The notes: generated by a model from the sequence alone, not told the origin. 64,000 bases of DNA from Euleptes europaea (GCF_029931775.1 NC_079312.1:115504872-115568871), one strand, 5' to 3'; numbered from the stretch's first letter, positions 43,201 to 56,006 are shown. Made by a program: numbers and translations.

Positions 43201-43495
43201 CCGTGGAGCAGAGTGGTAAGCTGCAGTACTGCAGTCCAGGCTCTGCTCACAACCTGAGTTCGATCCCGACGGGAGTCAGTTTCAGGTAGACGGCTCAAGG
43301 TTGACTCAGCCTTCCATCCTTACAAGGTTGGTAAAATGAGTACCCAGCTTGCTGGGGGTAAAGTGTAGATGACTGGGGAAGGCAATGGCAAACCACCCCG
43401 TAAACATATTCTGCCTAGTAAACGTTGTGATGTGACGTCACTCCATGTGTCAGTAATGACCCGGTGCTTGCATAGGGGACTACCTTTACCTTTAA
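43201..43495 (+). mobile_element. tRNA-derived SINE (type A)
   Basis: CCGTGGAGCAGAGTGGTAAG head, B box GTTCGATCCCGACG, end ACTACCTTTACCTTT. A CA run precedes it. Confidence 0.8.
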
Positions 43496-43499
43496 TATA

Positions 43500-43945
43500 T
43501 ATTTAGGCTCAGATTTAGCAGGGAAGAGGGACTAAGGGGTTGTGCCAAAGACTTCATGGAAAAGGTGAATTTTGAGGTAGGCACTGAAGGAAGTGAGAGA
43601 GATGGCATCACCCAGGTGTGCTGGGAAGTTGTTCCATCCATAATGAGCATCAATGGAGAAAGGGCAAGAGTGGGTTGAGGGACCCCAAGAAAGTTGGACA
43701 GCTCAGGATGGATGGAGCTGGGGGAATGAAGGTTATAGTTAGGAATGTACCAGGACATGAGAGTGGAGAGTAAGGGGACACGCCTATGAAGTGCAGGGAA
43801 GGACAGCACGTTTGTGCTGGATCTGGGTGGTGACTGACGTAACATCTTGCAAAGTGTCACGTTGATTTGACTATGAGGATTACTTTACACATCATGTAAT
43901 TTCACACACAGTAAAATGGATACACAACTGTTTATCATACAATAA
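43500..43945. other. No confidently assigned feature
   Basis: The sequence has the look of an old LINE 3' region (a 122-codon minus-strand open frame), but I could not match it to a family. Confidence 0.35.
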
Positions 43946-43947
43946 GA

Positions 43948-44732
43948 ACACAAGAAGTGATCTGCTGATCAGACCAGTGGTCCATCAGTGGAACAGGCTT
44001 CCTCAGGAGGTGGTAAGCTCTCCTTCCCTGAAGGTTTTCAAGCAGAGGCTAGATGGCCATCTGTCAGCAATGCTGAGTCTATGAACTTGGGCAGTTCATG
44101 GGAGGGGGGGCATCTTGGCCATCTTCTGGGCACTGGGTGTGTGTGTGGGAGGTAGTTGTGAGTTTCTTGCATTGTGCAGGGGGTTGGACTAGATGACCCT
44201 GGTGGTCCCTTCCAACTCTATAATTCTATGGTTCTGTTCCAGCATTGTTTCACACAGTGGCCAACCCCCTGTTGGCCTTGGAGAGCCAACAGAGCATAGA
44301 AGTCTAGCCCTTCCCCTGATGTTGCCTCCTAAAACTGGCATTCAAAGGTTTATTGCCTCTGGATGTGAAGGCTCCCTTTAGACACCATGACTAGTAGCCA
44401 TGGATGGGCCTATCCTTCATGAATCTGTCTAATTTCCTCTTAAAGCCATCTGTGCTAATGGCCATCACTACATCAACTGGCAGTGAATGATACAGTTTAA
44501 TTACTGAGTGAAAAAGTATTTCCCTTTGTCTGTCCGAATCTATTGTCCATCAACTTGATTATGTGCCTCTAAGGTCTAGTATTATGGCAGAGAGAGAAAC
44601 ATTTCTCTGTACCCACTTTCTCCATCTCAAGCATAATTTTACGAACCGCTGCCATTTCTCCCTTTCAGTGTTTTTTCTCTGAACCTCAAAAGCCCAAGTC
44701 TTTAGCCTTTTCTCATACATGCAGAATGCATG
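43948..44732 (-). mobile_element. CR1 LINE 3' region, with a second CR1 end nested inside
   Basis: Outer minus-strand CR1 3' sequence occupies about 43948-43984 and 44236-44732 (ATGACTAGTAGCCATGGATG region). Between them, about 43985-44235 is a plus-strand CR1 3' end finishing CAACTCTATAATTCTATGG. Confidence 0.65.
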
Positions 44733-44734
44733 CA

Positions 44735-45620
44735 GTTTTGTACTTGCACGAGGGAAATTCAGTTTGTGTGAAGAAGCATGACAGAGGCTTCTAGAAGTTT
44801 CCCCAGCAGGTGATTATGAAATTCTCAGAGTGGTGTAAAAGGGACGCTGTGTTCTTTGTAGCCACTCTGAGAGGGTTACCCAATGACTTGGTGTGTTTAT
44901 AACATCATCTGTTGGGGGAAATGAGGTGATTTACAGATCACAAACCATAGCATTTCCTTTCTAAATGACAGATTATGCATTTGTGGAGGAGCTGGTTCTG
45001 CTACTAACCATGAGAGGAAACGACTTTACGAAAACTGAAACCACCATTGAGACTGATAGCCCATTTCAGCTCAGGTACTACTAAAGAAGAATCTGCATGC
45101 AGGTGTGTGGTATAGGTGTCCTCTTCTGAATGTACCTGCACCAGAATGACCAGAGACCTACTCCTTCTGCCCACTTCCTCTTGTCTGCCCTATGCATGTC
45201 CTCTTCTCCATAGGTGCAAAATAACCACAAGTGTGGAAAGCCACGTTGTGCGAAAGAATCGGATAATCAACAGCACTCAGCAAAGAAAATGTCCACCATC
45301 CAGAGTCTCTTCGACACTGAAGCAGAGACAGGGAAGCAGAAAATTATACCCAGGAATGGAACCTCCCGAACCCCTCACCCAACAGTGGATGGGTGTCTTG
45401 TCACATAAATTAGCAGGCCAGTGAGGCAGATTTTAAAAAATAAATTTATGTTAATTATAGTCTGCTTTTCTCACATTGACTCAGGGCACATTACACATAG
45501 TGAGTCAGTACAATCAATAAAATGGGACATTCTATAACCAACACATTAGGATTTTAGAAGTCTGGGACCATATCACGATCCCCCCCCCCTCACTCCCCGT
45601 GCATGCTGAGGGAGAGAGAG
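44735..45620. other. No recognised feature
   Basis: Includes a Lys/Gln-rich 64-codon open frame at 45214-45408 that I could not link to any protein. Confidence 0.4.
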
Positions 45621-45626
45621 TCTGCT

Positions 45627-46718
45627 TGTTGTGGAGTTGTTAATTTTTCTCCTTCTTAGTCCCCTTATTTTACCTCAGAAGAAATGAGACACCAGAGGCT
45701 TATTTCAAGTTAACAAACAAGAAACCGAGATTTATTAAACACTATTCAAGGGATAGGTTTAGAGGGAAAACTGTAGTTAGGAAAAGCCTAGAACCAGAGC
45801 TAATTTTATAAGTTTCACTTCAGAAAAGGCATAGATAGATGGTACAGAATTACAGTTCTTAAATTCGGTTCACCAATTCAGTTCAGTTCCCCGAACTTCT
45901 TATAGATGTTTCTATTCAGACTCTGCTGCCTAGCTTAAAGGGAAGGTGACCACACAATCTCTCTTCCCCAGAGAAACACAGAAGTATGGAGATTTCTCCT
46001 CAACTCTCTGTTCCAGTTCTCAGTAAAGATATACCCCACCTCAGTGGCATTAATCCCTATACAACACGGTGTTTGGAATATCTCCTTCCCAGAGCCTATT
46101 CCCTTTTAGTGACTCAAGAAAGGGCCCTTTTCCTCCCAAGCTCTTCCTGTCACTCCACAGGATTTGTTTTACACCATCTTAGGCAAAACTGAACCGTCAG
46201 GTTCCCGGAGTCATACACAGCCACTGAACACGCAGGTTTACCAATATCAGAATCCTTTCCTTTCTTCAGAACTGAGTGAAAAAGGGCCAGAGTCCAGTAG
46301 CACCTTAAAGACTAACAAAAATATTTTCTGGTAGGGTATGAGCTTCCGTGAGCCACAGCTCACTTCTTCAGGTATCTGAAGAAGTGAGCTGTGGCTCACG
46401 GAAGCTCATAAGCTCATACCCTACCAGAAAATATTTTTGTTAGTCTTTAAGGTGCTACTGGACTCTGGCCCTTTTTGACTACTGCAAACAGACTAACACG
46501 GCTACCCACTGTGAATTATCAGAACTGAGTGAGTCCCTCAGCTCTGCCCACTCCCTGTCTCGGAGCTTCTCTCAAAGATTAACTCTTGTTCGTGTCAGAC
46601 CCCCAGAAAGAACTGGAGCCTAGCATAAGTATTCACATTAAGTGGTACAAAATTCCATAATAGGATCCTATTTACACAGTAAGACATATTGCGGCATGCC
46701 CCTCAATTGACTATGACA
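45627..46718 (-). mobile_element. Possible solo LTR (fossil) containing a foldback insert
   Basis: On the minus strand it would start TGTCATAGTC and end CCACAACA, with an AATAAA near the 3' side. No clear target duplication was found, so the call is tentative. The foldback element at 46280-46518 lies inside it. Confidence 0.35.
46280..46518 (-). mobile_element. Foldback (snapback) retro-insert, copy 2
   Basis: Same family as 7685-7914, opposite orientation: a leader of about 42 nt on the minus strand (TAATTCACAGTGGGTAGCCG), then two arms of about 95-100 bp with a short spacer. Exact 14-bp direct repeats TCAGAACTGAGTGA flank at 46266-46279 and 46519-46532. One arm carries a 10-bp internal duplication. 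Confidence 0.85.
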
Positions 46719-46986
46719 CTTGCATGAGTAAGAAAGAAGGTATCTAGTAGCCAGGATATCCCAGCAGTTTCTATTCTGTCTTGTTCCTGTTGATTGCGGG
46801 GAAACGATGGGATAAGGCAGCAGGGGAGGGTAAATAACAACTCAAGAATGAACAGAGGAGGAAAAACCTATAAGAAGTTCTTTGTTCTGCCAATGCCCAG
46901 GACTCACAGGAGAACTGAAGGGATCACTAAACAGGCATCTTCTGATACAATAGTGTTGACATGAGTAGGCCATCCTCATGGGGGTA

Positions 46987-47200
46987 GGGTTGCCAACTCC
47001 AGGTTGGGAGATTCCTGGAGATTTGGGGGTGGAGCCTAGGGAGGTTGGGGTTGGAGGAGGGGAGGGACCTCAGTGGGATGTAATGCAATAGAGTCCACCC
47101 TCCAAAAGCAGTCATGTTTCCGGGAAACTGATCTCTAAAGCCTGGAGGCCAGTTGTAATTCCGGGAGACCTCCAGGCCCTACCTGGAAATTGGCAACTCT
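46987..47200 (-). mobile_element. TA-flanked MITE, copy 3
   Basis: GGGTTGCCAACTCCAGGTTG start with TA before it; the far end (TTGGCAACTC) has drifted. Confidence 0.7.
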
Positions 47201-47990
47201 GGGGTGATGAATAAAATCATGCGTGGGAGAAAGGGTTAAGCCACATCTTTTGCAGCATGGAGTCAGGACCTAGATGGCTGTCATTGTGGGGGATTTTTTA
47301 ATGCTGGAAAGATCCTTCCAAAGTCAAAATAGGAGATGCTGGAAGAACCATTATCTGAATTTTTCTTGGATAACAGCACTTGTGGGTAGCCCCACTTTGG
47401 ATTGGGGTTATGTGTGGGGGTAACTTTTTCTCCCTGTGCCATTTTCCTGTATTCAAATGAGTCTCACCTGCTAGGTTGTGAACCCCTATAGAGTTGCCAA
47501 GGTTTTGCTGTTGTTTGGAGGGACCTGCTGCTAATGCACATGTGTAGAAAGCAAGCATGCTGCTATACTTCCTGCCTCACATTGTATGAGAGGAGCACCA
47601 AAATGACAAGGCAGGTTCCCAGACCCTCCCCTCCTTCAAAAGCAGTACCTTGTCTCCTCTCTCGTCCTCTATCCTGTCACAGCCTGGTAGGGCCATCTCC
47701 CACCATCACCAGTCAGACCTCCAAATACTCCATGAGCATACTTGCGGGGCAGAACTTTCCTTCCTTAATATTTTGTGGGTGGGGGCTTCCCGCCACAAAC
47801 AGAGGCAAGGAGCAATAGACAACTGGCAGGGTAGGTTGGTTGTGCTGTGCTTGAGAAAGCAAGGTAGAGGGGTGCTTTGTGTTTTCTGTTCTGTTTTATT
47901 TTAGAGGAGAGGTGTTCCAGTTTATTCCAGTTTATTCCTCACGGTAGTACATTCTTGGTACTTGGCCTGTTGCCTGTCTCCAGCTGTCTT
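47201..47990. other. No recognised feature
   Basis: Noncoding intergenic sequence. Confidence 0.45.
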
Positions 47991-47996
47991 GTACTG

Positions 47997-48460
47997 TGTG
48001 TGTGTTAAGTGCCGTCAAGTAGCTTCCGACTCATGGCAGCCCTCTGAATCAAAGTCCTCCAAAATGTCCTATCTTTGACAGCCTTGCTCAGATCTTGCAA
48101 ACTGAGGGCTGTGGCTTCCTTGACAAAGTCAATTCATCTCTTGTTGGGTCTTCCTCTTTTCCTGCTGCCCTCAACTTTTCCTAGCATGACTGTCTTTTCT
48201 AGTGACTCTTGTCTTCTCATAATGTGACCAAAATACGATAGCCTCAGTTTAGTCATTTTAGCTTCTAGGGTCAGTTCAGGCTTGATTTGATCTATAACCC
48301 ACTGATTTGTTTTTTGTTTTTTGTTTGGCAGTCCACGGTATCCATAACACTCTCCTCCAACACCACATTTCAAAGGCATCTACTTTCTTCCTATCAGCTT
48401 TCTTCAATGTCCAGATTTCACTCCCATATATAGTAATAGGGAATATGATGGCACCTTCAT
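47997..48460 (-). mobile_element. RTE/BovB LINE 3' end
   Basis: The minus strand encodes [20 protein letters not shown] and [20 protein letters not shown], followed by the tail GCCGTCAAGTAGCTTCCGAC and a TG run. It gives the uninterrupted arrangement against which the nested copy at 32-33.9 kb can be read. Confidence 0.85.
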
Positions 48461-49023
48461 GATTCCAAGTTTCATGAACCCAAGTTTGACATTGCTATCA
48501 CCTTCATGATCCCAAGTTTGACACTGCTAAGGTATTAATTCCAGCTCCTCCTCTTACTGTCCAATGCTTCCAGTGCAGTAGGTCCCATTCTGCCAGCGAT
48601 GGTTAAAAATGGATCCAATGTCCAGAAATGGAGCAGAGCCACTGCTCTAAGGATTACAATGTATGTGAACCATTTAAAACCCTTTAAATCACTATATCTT
48701 ATATTGTAATGGTGAAGTCGGGCAAATCTTTGGATACTTAAATCCGGTGACTGGAGCTGTGAATGGGCAAGACAGATCTGTTTACAAACCTGAACAACAC
48801 CCCAAGTTTGCAGAAAAATCTGAAAAAAAATATATGGGGAGGGAAACCCAAAAATGATAAAAGGAGTGCCTGTAGCTTAAAGCAATGGATTCCCTCCATG
48901 GCTGTTTCTAGGCAACTACAGATTCCAGGCTTGGTTCTGCCAGTAAAAGGCAGGGAGGGCAGGGTTCCTTTCCAGACCTATTTTGGCCTTTGAGGGGGGA
49001 CTCACTGGGGCCAGTCCTGACTA

Positions 49024-49236
49024 GGGTTGTCAGCTCCAGATAGGGAAATTCCTGGAGATTTTGTGGGGAAGTCTGAGGAAGGCAGGGTTTGGGGAGGGAA
49101 GAGGCCTCAGCAGGTATAATGCCATAGAGCCCACCTTGCAAAGCAACCATTTTCTCCAGAGGGACAGACTTCTGTCATCTGGGGTTCAATTGTAATTCTG
49201 GAAGATTTCCAGGTCCCCCCTAGAGGTTGCTAACCC
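49024..49236 (-). mobile_element. TA-flanked MITE, copy 4
   Basis: TA precedes GGGTTGTCAGCTCCAGAT; the far end is GAGGTTGCTAACCC. Confidence 0.7.
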
Positions 49237-49269
49237 TGTCCTGGTAGCAACCTCTAGGTAACTTGATAC

Positions 49270-49898
49270 TGTAGTGCCCTAATTAACTTAGTTTATAGAG
49301 AAAACATATATGCTGTCACATATATGCATATTCACATAGCATAACACACACACACATATATAGATTCTTATGTACAGATCTAGAATCACGATGCATTATG
49401 GGTAACCTGTATTCTTTGGTCAACAGACATTTCCTACTGTAAGGGAATTGGGTCAGAGTGACCCAGCAAGCAGTTTGCAGGCAGCTGACTAGATGAGGTC
49501 ATTCCCTCTTGGTACAGGCAAGTTCCTTAATTAAGCCTGGAGCTTTGATTTAAGACCAGAAGTGTCATTTTGGAATGTAAAGCTGTGCTTCCTCATTAAC
49601 CATTAGGCAACGCCTTGAAGAGCATTTTCTATTGGATATGCAAATAATTGCTTATACGTCCAAAAGGTTTATTGGACAGTTCAGTCTGACGTGTGTATTA
49701 TGTTTTTGTAACCACCCATCATCAAAGTCTATATCCATGCTTGCAATCCTTTGATGTGCGTGGAAATTGCTCTGTGCTTTAGGCAATTTTCACCAGCATT
49801 TTATTATATTGGCCAATAAAATAACCTGCTTTGAATCTTCAGCTTCCAACTGTTTTATTGTGATTGAATATTAATACAATAAGGCAGGAGACACTACA
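49270..49898 (+). mobile_element. Solo LTR (fossil), probably ERV class I
   Basis: Ends are TGTAGTG and CACTACA, length 629 bp, with a 4-bp target duplication ATAC at 49266-49269 and 49899-49902. An AATAAA lies inside near the 3' side. No internal region remains, so only the recombined terminal repeat is left. Confidence 0.65.
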
Positions 49899-49902
49899 AT
49901 AC

Positions 49903-51072
49903 CACCCGACTCGCGTGACTCAACTAGTACCTGGCTGCTTGGTACTGTTCAACAGCAGCCACACTATGAAAGCGTGGTGTAGTGGTTGGCAACCCTAGGC
50001 AGAAGCAACAGTGAAGAGCGGTTCACCTCTAAATTCTGTCCACAGTGCAGGCTGCAAGGAGCTCTCAGTAGCTAGTGCAGGCCTAGCAAGAGCCATTGTA
50101 TTAAGTAACGCTTGAGTACTCTCTGTGGAAGAAACTTTTGGCTACCCACATTTTGGCTTCACTTTAGTACACACCGCAGCATCTCCTTCAAGCTGAAGAT
50201 GAACGCCAGCTCTAGAGAGCTGTGCCCTTCCCTCCATCATCATAGCCCACGCTCCTCTGTGGCCTCATTAGCGATAATGGCTCTATAGCCGCTGAGTGCT
50301 TTAATAATGGGATTGTGGTTGGCTGCGGGAGGCCTCCAGAGTGGGTTCCCAGCAACCCCCCCCCCCCCGTAGCATCCTCCTGCTCACAGAGGAAGTAACG
50401 GAATAAAGATTTTTTTAAAAAACACAGCTAAAGCCCAAGAGAGCTGTATGGGGTGGGGGCAAGGTGTCTAACTGCTTTTCCCAGCAGTAGCAGCTCTTCC
50501 AGTGTCCCTCAAGTCCCCATGCCACATTTATTGTAGTCTAGACTTCTTTGGCTTCCACCAATAACTCTGCAGCCAGGCCCTCCTGCCATTTCTCCTTTAT
50601 TCCTGTTCCCTCCCCACCCAGCCGGAACTCTACAGCGTGTCTCTTAAATTCTGATATGCCTAAGGGCCAAACCCAGCCAGACTGTTCAGGTACCAACTTC
50701 TACATCCAGTTTTATTGTTCCTCAGATCTGTTCATCACGTACATACACACAATCTCCCCCTCCCCAACAGTCAGCTCTGAATTCTGTTATGCCCTCGGGT
50801 TAGATGGAACAGGCGCTTTGCTTTGGTGCCTTTGCAAACTGAGAAAGGAAGGAGGAATTGTAAGAGTAACGGGGTGGGCCCGGTCCCATATCAAGCTGGG
50901 CAAAGATGTTTACCTTCAGTGCACATCTAACTTTTTATTCTGCCCTTGTAGATATGGGTTCTTTTGTGTCATGTAATAGTTTATTGTTTAACTACAGCAG
51001 TAGTATCTCTTGGGGGTGGGGGGAGGTGTAAAAACTAGAACAGTCTGGAAAGGACATTAACAGTGCCATCTA
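49903..51072. other. No recognised feature
   Basis: Noncoding; a poly(C) tract lies near 50358-50368. Confidence 0.45.
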
Positions 51073-51992
51073 GGGATGCTAGCCTCCCGGTGCAACCTGG
51101 GGATCCTCCCCCAAATTACAACCCATCTCCAGACTACAGAGATCAATTCCCCTAAAGAAAATGGCTGCTTTGGCGGGTGGGGCTCTATGGCATCATACCC
51201 CACTAAGGTCTCTGTCCTTCCCATGTTTCACCCCAAAATCTTCAGGTGTCAGGAGTCAGCCTGCAGAGACCTCCTCTGACGAAGGGGAAATAGAAGCCAG
51301 AACAGAGGGACATCCTCAGGCAGAAGTCCCACAGGAACAACCACAGGGCCTACAGCCTGCCAGAATAGAGGATCAGCCAAAGTCAGGAGAGGACTCACCA
51401 TGCCTGCCGCCTGCCAGCTCAAGGACTCCAGTTGGACCTGACACCTTTCAATAGGCAGTGTCTCCAGAGGCCTCGCCAAGGCCCCTGGAGCAGAGAAGAA
51501 AACAGGTCCGTGTGGCAATGCAGCAGAGACGGCAGAGTGCTAGACTGAAGGCTTGACAGAGGAACCTCCCCAGTAGCAGTGATGAGGAAGAGCAGGGCTG
51601 AAGCGCCACCTGTGAACTCAGCCTCATCAGCATCAGCTGGCTCTGCTACAGCAGCAGGGGAAGGGATTTAAGCCATCAGTTCGGCTTGGCTGTTGTGCAA
51701 GCAACTTGTCACCAACCTCCTGGTGTACCGGCCTTGTTTCCCTGCTATCCTTTGGATTCCTGGTATCCTGACTTCTTGGACTGACTTTGACTAACGCCTC
51801 GGAATTTCCTTGCCTGTATTGAGATCTTGGACTTTGCCTGAACTGTGAATGACCTTGGACTGTTCCCCAGACTACGCTTCCATCTTCCAGCCCTCGCTCC
51901 TTGCCTGCACCACGACATCAGGAGTTTCCCAACCTGGAGCTGGCAATCTTACCCTCCATCCTCCACCAGTAGCCTGGGGGACCTGGCAACTC
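51073..51992 (+). mobile_element. TA-flanked MITE, copy 5, split by a solo LTR
   Basis: Left part 51073-51246 and right part 51923-51992, TA on both outer sides (51071-51072 and 51993-51994). The LTR at 51247-51917 sits within it. Confidence 0.75.
51247..51917 (+). mobile_element. Solo LTR (fossil), Ty3/gypsy-like
   Basis: 671 bp, ends TGTCAGGAG and CACGACA (TGTC/GACA inverted), exact 5-bp target duplication TCAGG at 51242-51246 and 51918-51922. No internal region present. The exact duplication suggests moderate to young age, younger than the MITE it entered. Confidence 0.75.
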
Positions 51993-52162
51993 TATTGCTA
52001 TAGCATTATAATGTTATAGTACTGTGTCATTTACTTTTTGTTAAAGACCCTCAGAAAGCTTTCCAGTGGCATACTAGGGAAAATCCAAGGAAAACAGTGG
52101 CTGATAGAGGAAATTGTGTAGAATGCTCTCATGTGAATGCTGTGTTGCCAGTACACACGCTA

Positions 52163-52369
52163 GGGTTGCCAACCTCCAGGTACTAGCTGGCGATCTCCTG
52201 CTATTACAACTGATCTAAAGGCGATAGACATCACTTCACCTGGAGAAAATGGCCGCTTTGGCAACTGGACTCTTTCTGGCATTGAAGTCCCTCCCTTCTC
52301 CAAACCCCGTCCTCCTCAGGCTCTGCCCCAAAAACCTCCTGCCGGTGGCGACAAGGGACCTGGCAACCC
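52163..52369 (+). mobile_element. TA-flanked MITE, copy 6
   Basis: GGGTTGCCAACCTCCAGGTA to GACCTGGCAACCC with TA on both sides; near full length. Confidence 0.8.
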
Positions 52370-52823
52370 TAGCACAAGCCTCTGCATTTGCAACAGTGAT
52401 TAATGCAAAATGGAGACTCCTCCCTCTGTGAATGCAGTCTCAGTCAGAGGCAGCCAGAAAACAATGAAGAAAAAACACATTTGTAAAAGTATGTTCAGTC
52501 AAGATATTTATAAAACAATATTATTTTTTAAACATTATTAAATCCCCAATTACATTCTTGCAGTAGTGAAGATTATAGAATAGTACAGCAATGTTCTCTT
52601 CCATAGCTTAAGAACAGGAAGGGTTTTGTGTTGTTGGCACCAAACAGTCCTGAAAGAAAATTTTGTGGTGTGGCACAGACCCAGAAAAGAAAAGATATTT
52701 AGGAGGCTGATCTACTCTGACCCATGGAGTTGAAAGAGGTAAAAGGCAACTGCAGAGTATCACATATTACTTGGAATTTACCGGCTAAATTATTTCTGAC
52801 GGCTTCTGTTTTAATGAATGAAA

Positions 52824-53560
52824 ATCATAGAATCATAGAGTTGGAAGGGGCCATACAGGCCATCTAGTCCAACCCCCTACGCAATGTAGGATCAGCCTAG
52901 AGCATCCCTGACAAGTGTTTGTCCAGCTTCTGGTTGAAGACTGCCAGTGAGGGGGGAGCTCACCACCTCCTTAGGTAGCTGATTCCACTGTCGAACAACT
53001 CTTACTGTAAAAAATGTTCCCCTAATATCCAGCCAGTACCTCTCTGCCTGCAATTTAAACCTATTATTGCGAGTCCTGTCCTCTGCTGCCAACAGGAACA
53101 GCTCCCTGCCCTCCTCTAAGTGACAGCCCTTCAAATACTTAAAGAGAGCAATCATGTCCCTCCTCAACCTCCTCCTCTCTAGACTAAACATTCCCAACTC
53201 CCTCAGCCTTTCCTAGTAGGGCTTGGTCTCCAGGCCCCTGATCATCCTTGTTGCTCTCCTCTGCACCCGCTCCATTCTGTCCACATCCTTTTGAAGTGAG
53301 GCCTCCAAAACTGCACACATTACTCCAGGTGTGGCCTGACTAATGCTGTGTACAGTGGAACTATGACATCTTGCGATTTGGATGTTATGCGTCTGTTGAT
53401 GCACCCCAAGATCGCATTAGCTTTTTGGGTTGCTCCGTCACACTGGCTGCTCATATTTAATTTATGGTCCACTCGTACCCCAAGATCTTGTTCGCACACA
53501 CTGCTACCCAGAAGTGTATCCTCCATGCAATATGCACATCCCTCATTTTTGTTACCGAGA
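52824..53560 (-). mobile_element. CR1 LINE ORF2 C-terminus and 3' end
   Basis: The minus strand encodes [40 protein letters not shown] and [20 protein letters not shown], then the 3' end complement AATCATAGAATCATAGAGTT. At least one frame change between the two parts. Confidence 0.85.
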
Positions 53561-53930
53561 TAAATACTTGCATATCAAGAGGCACACATAAGCTAGGGTT
53601 GCATTCTCTACCTTTTTTTTTGCAAGATGGTAGTTCCATTAAGAGTGAATGAAATCACTCTTAAATTAGCTGTTAGAAGAAGAAAAGATTATGTAGGCTT
53701 AGGGAGAGCTCCTTGCAGATAAGAAGTGAATGGGGAGTTGGTATTTTTCTTCTGAGAATGGTTTCTGGTTTTCCCGTATTCCTCTCATCTCATAGTTACA
53801 TAGGGCTGTTGCATAAGCTTTTCTTACTATGAAACATTTATATAACGGGGAACCTACTGTGTGGCATCAAGTGAAGAAACCGCGATTGGGGCGGGGGGGT
53901 TGGTTAGCATATATCAATGAACCCCAATTC

Positions 53931-54135
53931 GGGCTGCCAGCTCCGGGCTGGAAAATACCTGGAGGTTTTGGGGGCAGGGCCTGAGGAGGGCAGGGTTTGG
54001 GGAGGAGAGGGACTTTAGTGCCATAGAGTCCAATTGCCAAAGCGGCCATTTTCTCCAGGTGAACTGATCTCTATCGGCTGGCGATCAGTTGTAATAGCAG
54101 AAGATCTCCAGCTAGTACCTGGAGGTTGGCAACTC
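53931..54135 (-). mobile_element. TA-flanked MITE, copy 7
   Basis: GGGCTGCCAGCTCCGGGC to GGAGGTTGGCAACTC, with TA after the right end. Confidence 0.7.
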
Positions 54136-54554
54136 TAACCCCAATGCTCCATGGTCTTTGATGATGAGAGACTAATAGACACTGAAATACTCACCTAGAG
54201 AGGCGGGCACAGAACAAAAAAGAACTGGAAGTTGGAATGTAATCAGCAAAGGAGAAATAAGACTTGTCGCTGGCTAGGAATAAGCAGTCTTGGTGAGCTC
54301 TGAGGATGGCAACTGTGGAAATTGATGCCACCTTAAAGCACCTACTGTCTGGCCTCTTGCCAGCTCCTCCATGCTAAATTTATTGATTTATTATAAAGAA
54401 AATGCCATCAGTTTCCAGTACTGTTCCTCACAAGGAAACTGATATTCAAGCAGGTGCCAGTAGGATTTACTATCAGCCAGGGAAGTGGAAAGCCATGAAA
54501 TACCAAGGCTGAGCTAGAACTCATTTTATCATGGGCAAGAGAGTGCCATTGGTA

Positions 54555-54751
54555 GGGTTGCCAGGTCCCTCTTTGCCACCGGTGGGAGGTTTTTGGGGTG
54601 GAGCCTGAGGAGGGCAGGGTTTGGGGAGGGACTTCAATGCCATAGAGTCCAATTGCCAAAGTGGCCATTTTCTCCAGATGAACTGATTTCTATCGGCTGG
54701 AGATCAGTTGTAATAGGAGATCTCCCGCTAATATCTGGAGGTTGGCAACAC
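54555..54751 (-). mobile_element. TA-flanked MITE, copy 8
   Basis: GGGTTGCCAGGTCCCTCT to GGAGGTTGGCAACAC, TA on both sides. Confidence 0.8.
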
Positions 54752-54753
54752 TA

Positions 54754-55371
54754 GCCATTTGGCTTGTTCTGGAGTGCTAGCTCCTTGTTGTTCTGCTGAG
54801 CCCTTTCTCTGCTCCTAACCACCTAATGCTCACTTTAGGGTCCTCACCCCTCTTTTTTCTGTAGGACCTTGTTTTCCCTCACTGGCTTTCCACCCAGTCT
54901 CAGACAAAACACTCTTCTGCTTAGCAACTGAGACTGCAGGCAGAAATTGTCTGTTTATATAATTAATAATCCGACATAAACAACAGAATATGGGTTCGGA
55001 CTCAAGGCCAGCAGTCCATCTTTGTATGATCAAGGTGGAAAGCAAAGAGAGCTACGGGAAACAGATTGCAAACGAGTCCACAAACTCCACTAGCCCACAA
55101 AAATGTTTACTGGCATGCCTGTGTGAACCTATGTAATTCATTTGAGACATGCTGCTGCCATAAAAGAACAAAAACAGCTCTCTTCTAATTTGTAAAACTT
55201 CCCTGCTCTACACAGTTGACTAGGCGCTGGCTGTTTACATGCCTCTTTCCCAGCAAAAGTGATCTTCTCCTTGTCCATTATAATTAGTAAGATACAGATC
55301 TTGTATTTAAAATATTTTTATAAGTCATTCTGTGGTCTTTGGTTGATATAGAAATTGAATTCAACGACAGC
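54754..55371. other. No recognised feature
   Basis: Noncoding intergenic sequence. Confidence 0.45.
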
Positions 55372-55373
55372 TA

Positions 55374-55565
55374 GTGTTGCCAACCTCCAGGTGGTGGCTG
55401 GAGATCTCCTGCTATAACAACTGATCCCCAGGCGATAGAAATCAGTTCCCTTGGAGAAAATGGCCACTTTGGCAATTGGTCTCTATGGCATTAAAGTCCC
55501 TCCCCTCTCCAAACCCCTCTCCTCAGGCTCCACCCCCAAAATCTCCACCCGGAGCTGGAAACCAT
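55374..55565 (+). mobile_element. TA-flanked MITE, copy 9
   Basis: GTGTTGCCAACCTCCAGGTG start after TA; the right end is diverged. Confidence 0.7.
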
Positions 55566-55951
55566 AACTACCACAGAAGATATGTCTTTTCCCTCTTCAC
55601 TCGGCACTGAACAACTTGCTAACTTCTCTGATTGCCAGGATCAAGTCCTCAATAGAACAAGCCCACAAAATCCAGGTATGGAGAAAAAACCATTTTCCCC
55701 TTCCCCAGCCTGTTCACACATGCCTGCCACTTGATTTCACATGACTTGATTTCCTAATACTTACAATGGAACATGTGAATTTACTCTGTTGAGAGGCACT
55801 GTGTTTGTGCTGTCAGGTGAACGTGCATGCGTAAACCTGCTCTCGCACACGTACACTAACACAACTATCCGCTGTATTCCTAACCTGTGAACCAAAGTAG
55901 AAGAGTCAGTACAAATCCATATACTCGAACATCAATCTTCCCTGACCGCTA

Positions 55952-56006
55952 GGGTTTGCCAGGTCCCCCCTCTTCACTGGCGGGAGGTTTTGGGGGGCGG
56001 GGCTGG
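55952..56006 (-). mobile_element. TA-flanked MITE, copy 10, partial
   Basis: GGGTTTGCCAGGTCCCCCCT to GGGGCGGGGCTGG only; the rest is replaced by a CG-rich sequence with GTGACGTAATTGCATTG that I cannot assign. Confidence 0.5.

Noticed and set aside
45214-45408. Lys-rich 64-codon frame
   Set aside because: No homologue recognised, no initiation or splice evidence; left unassigned.
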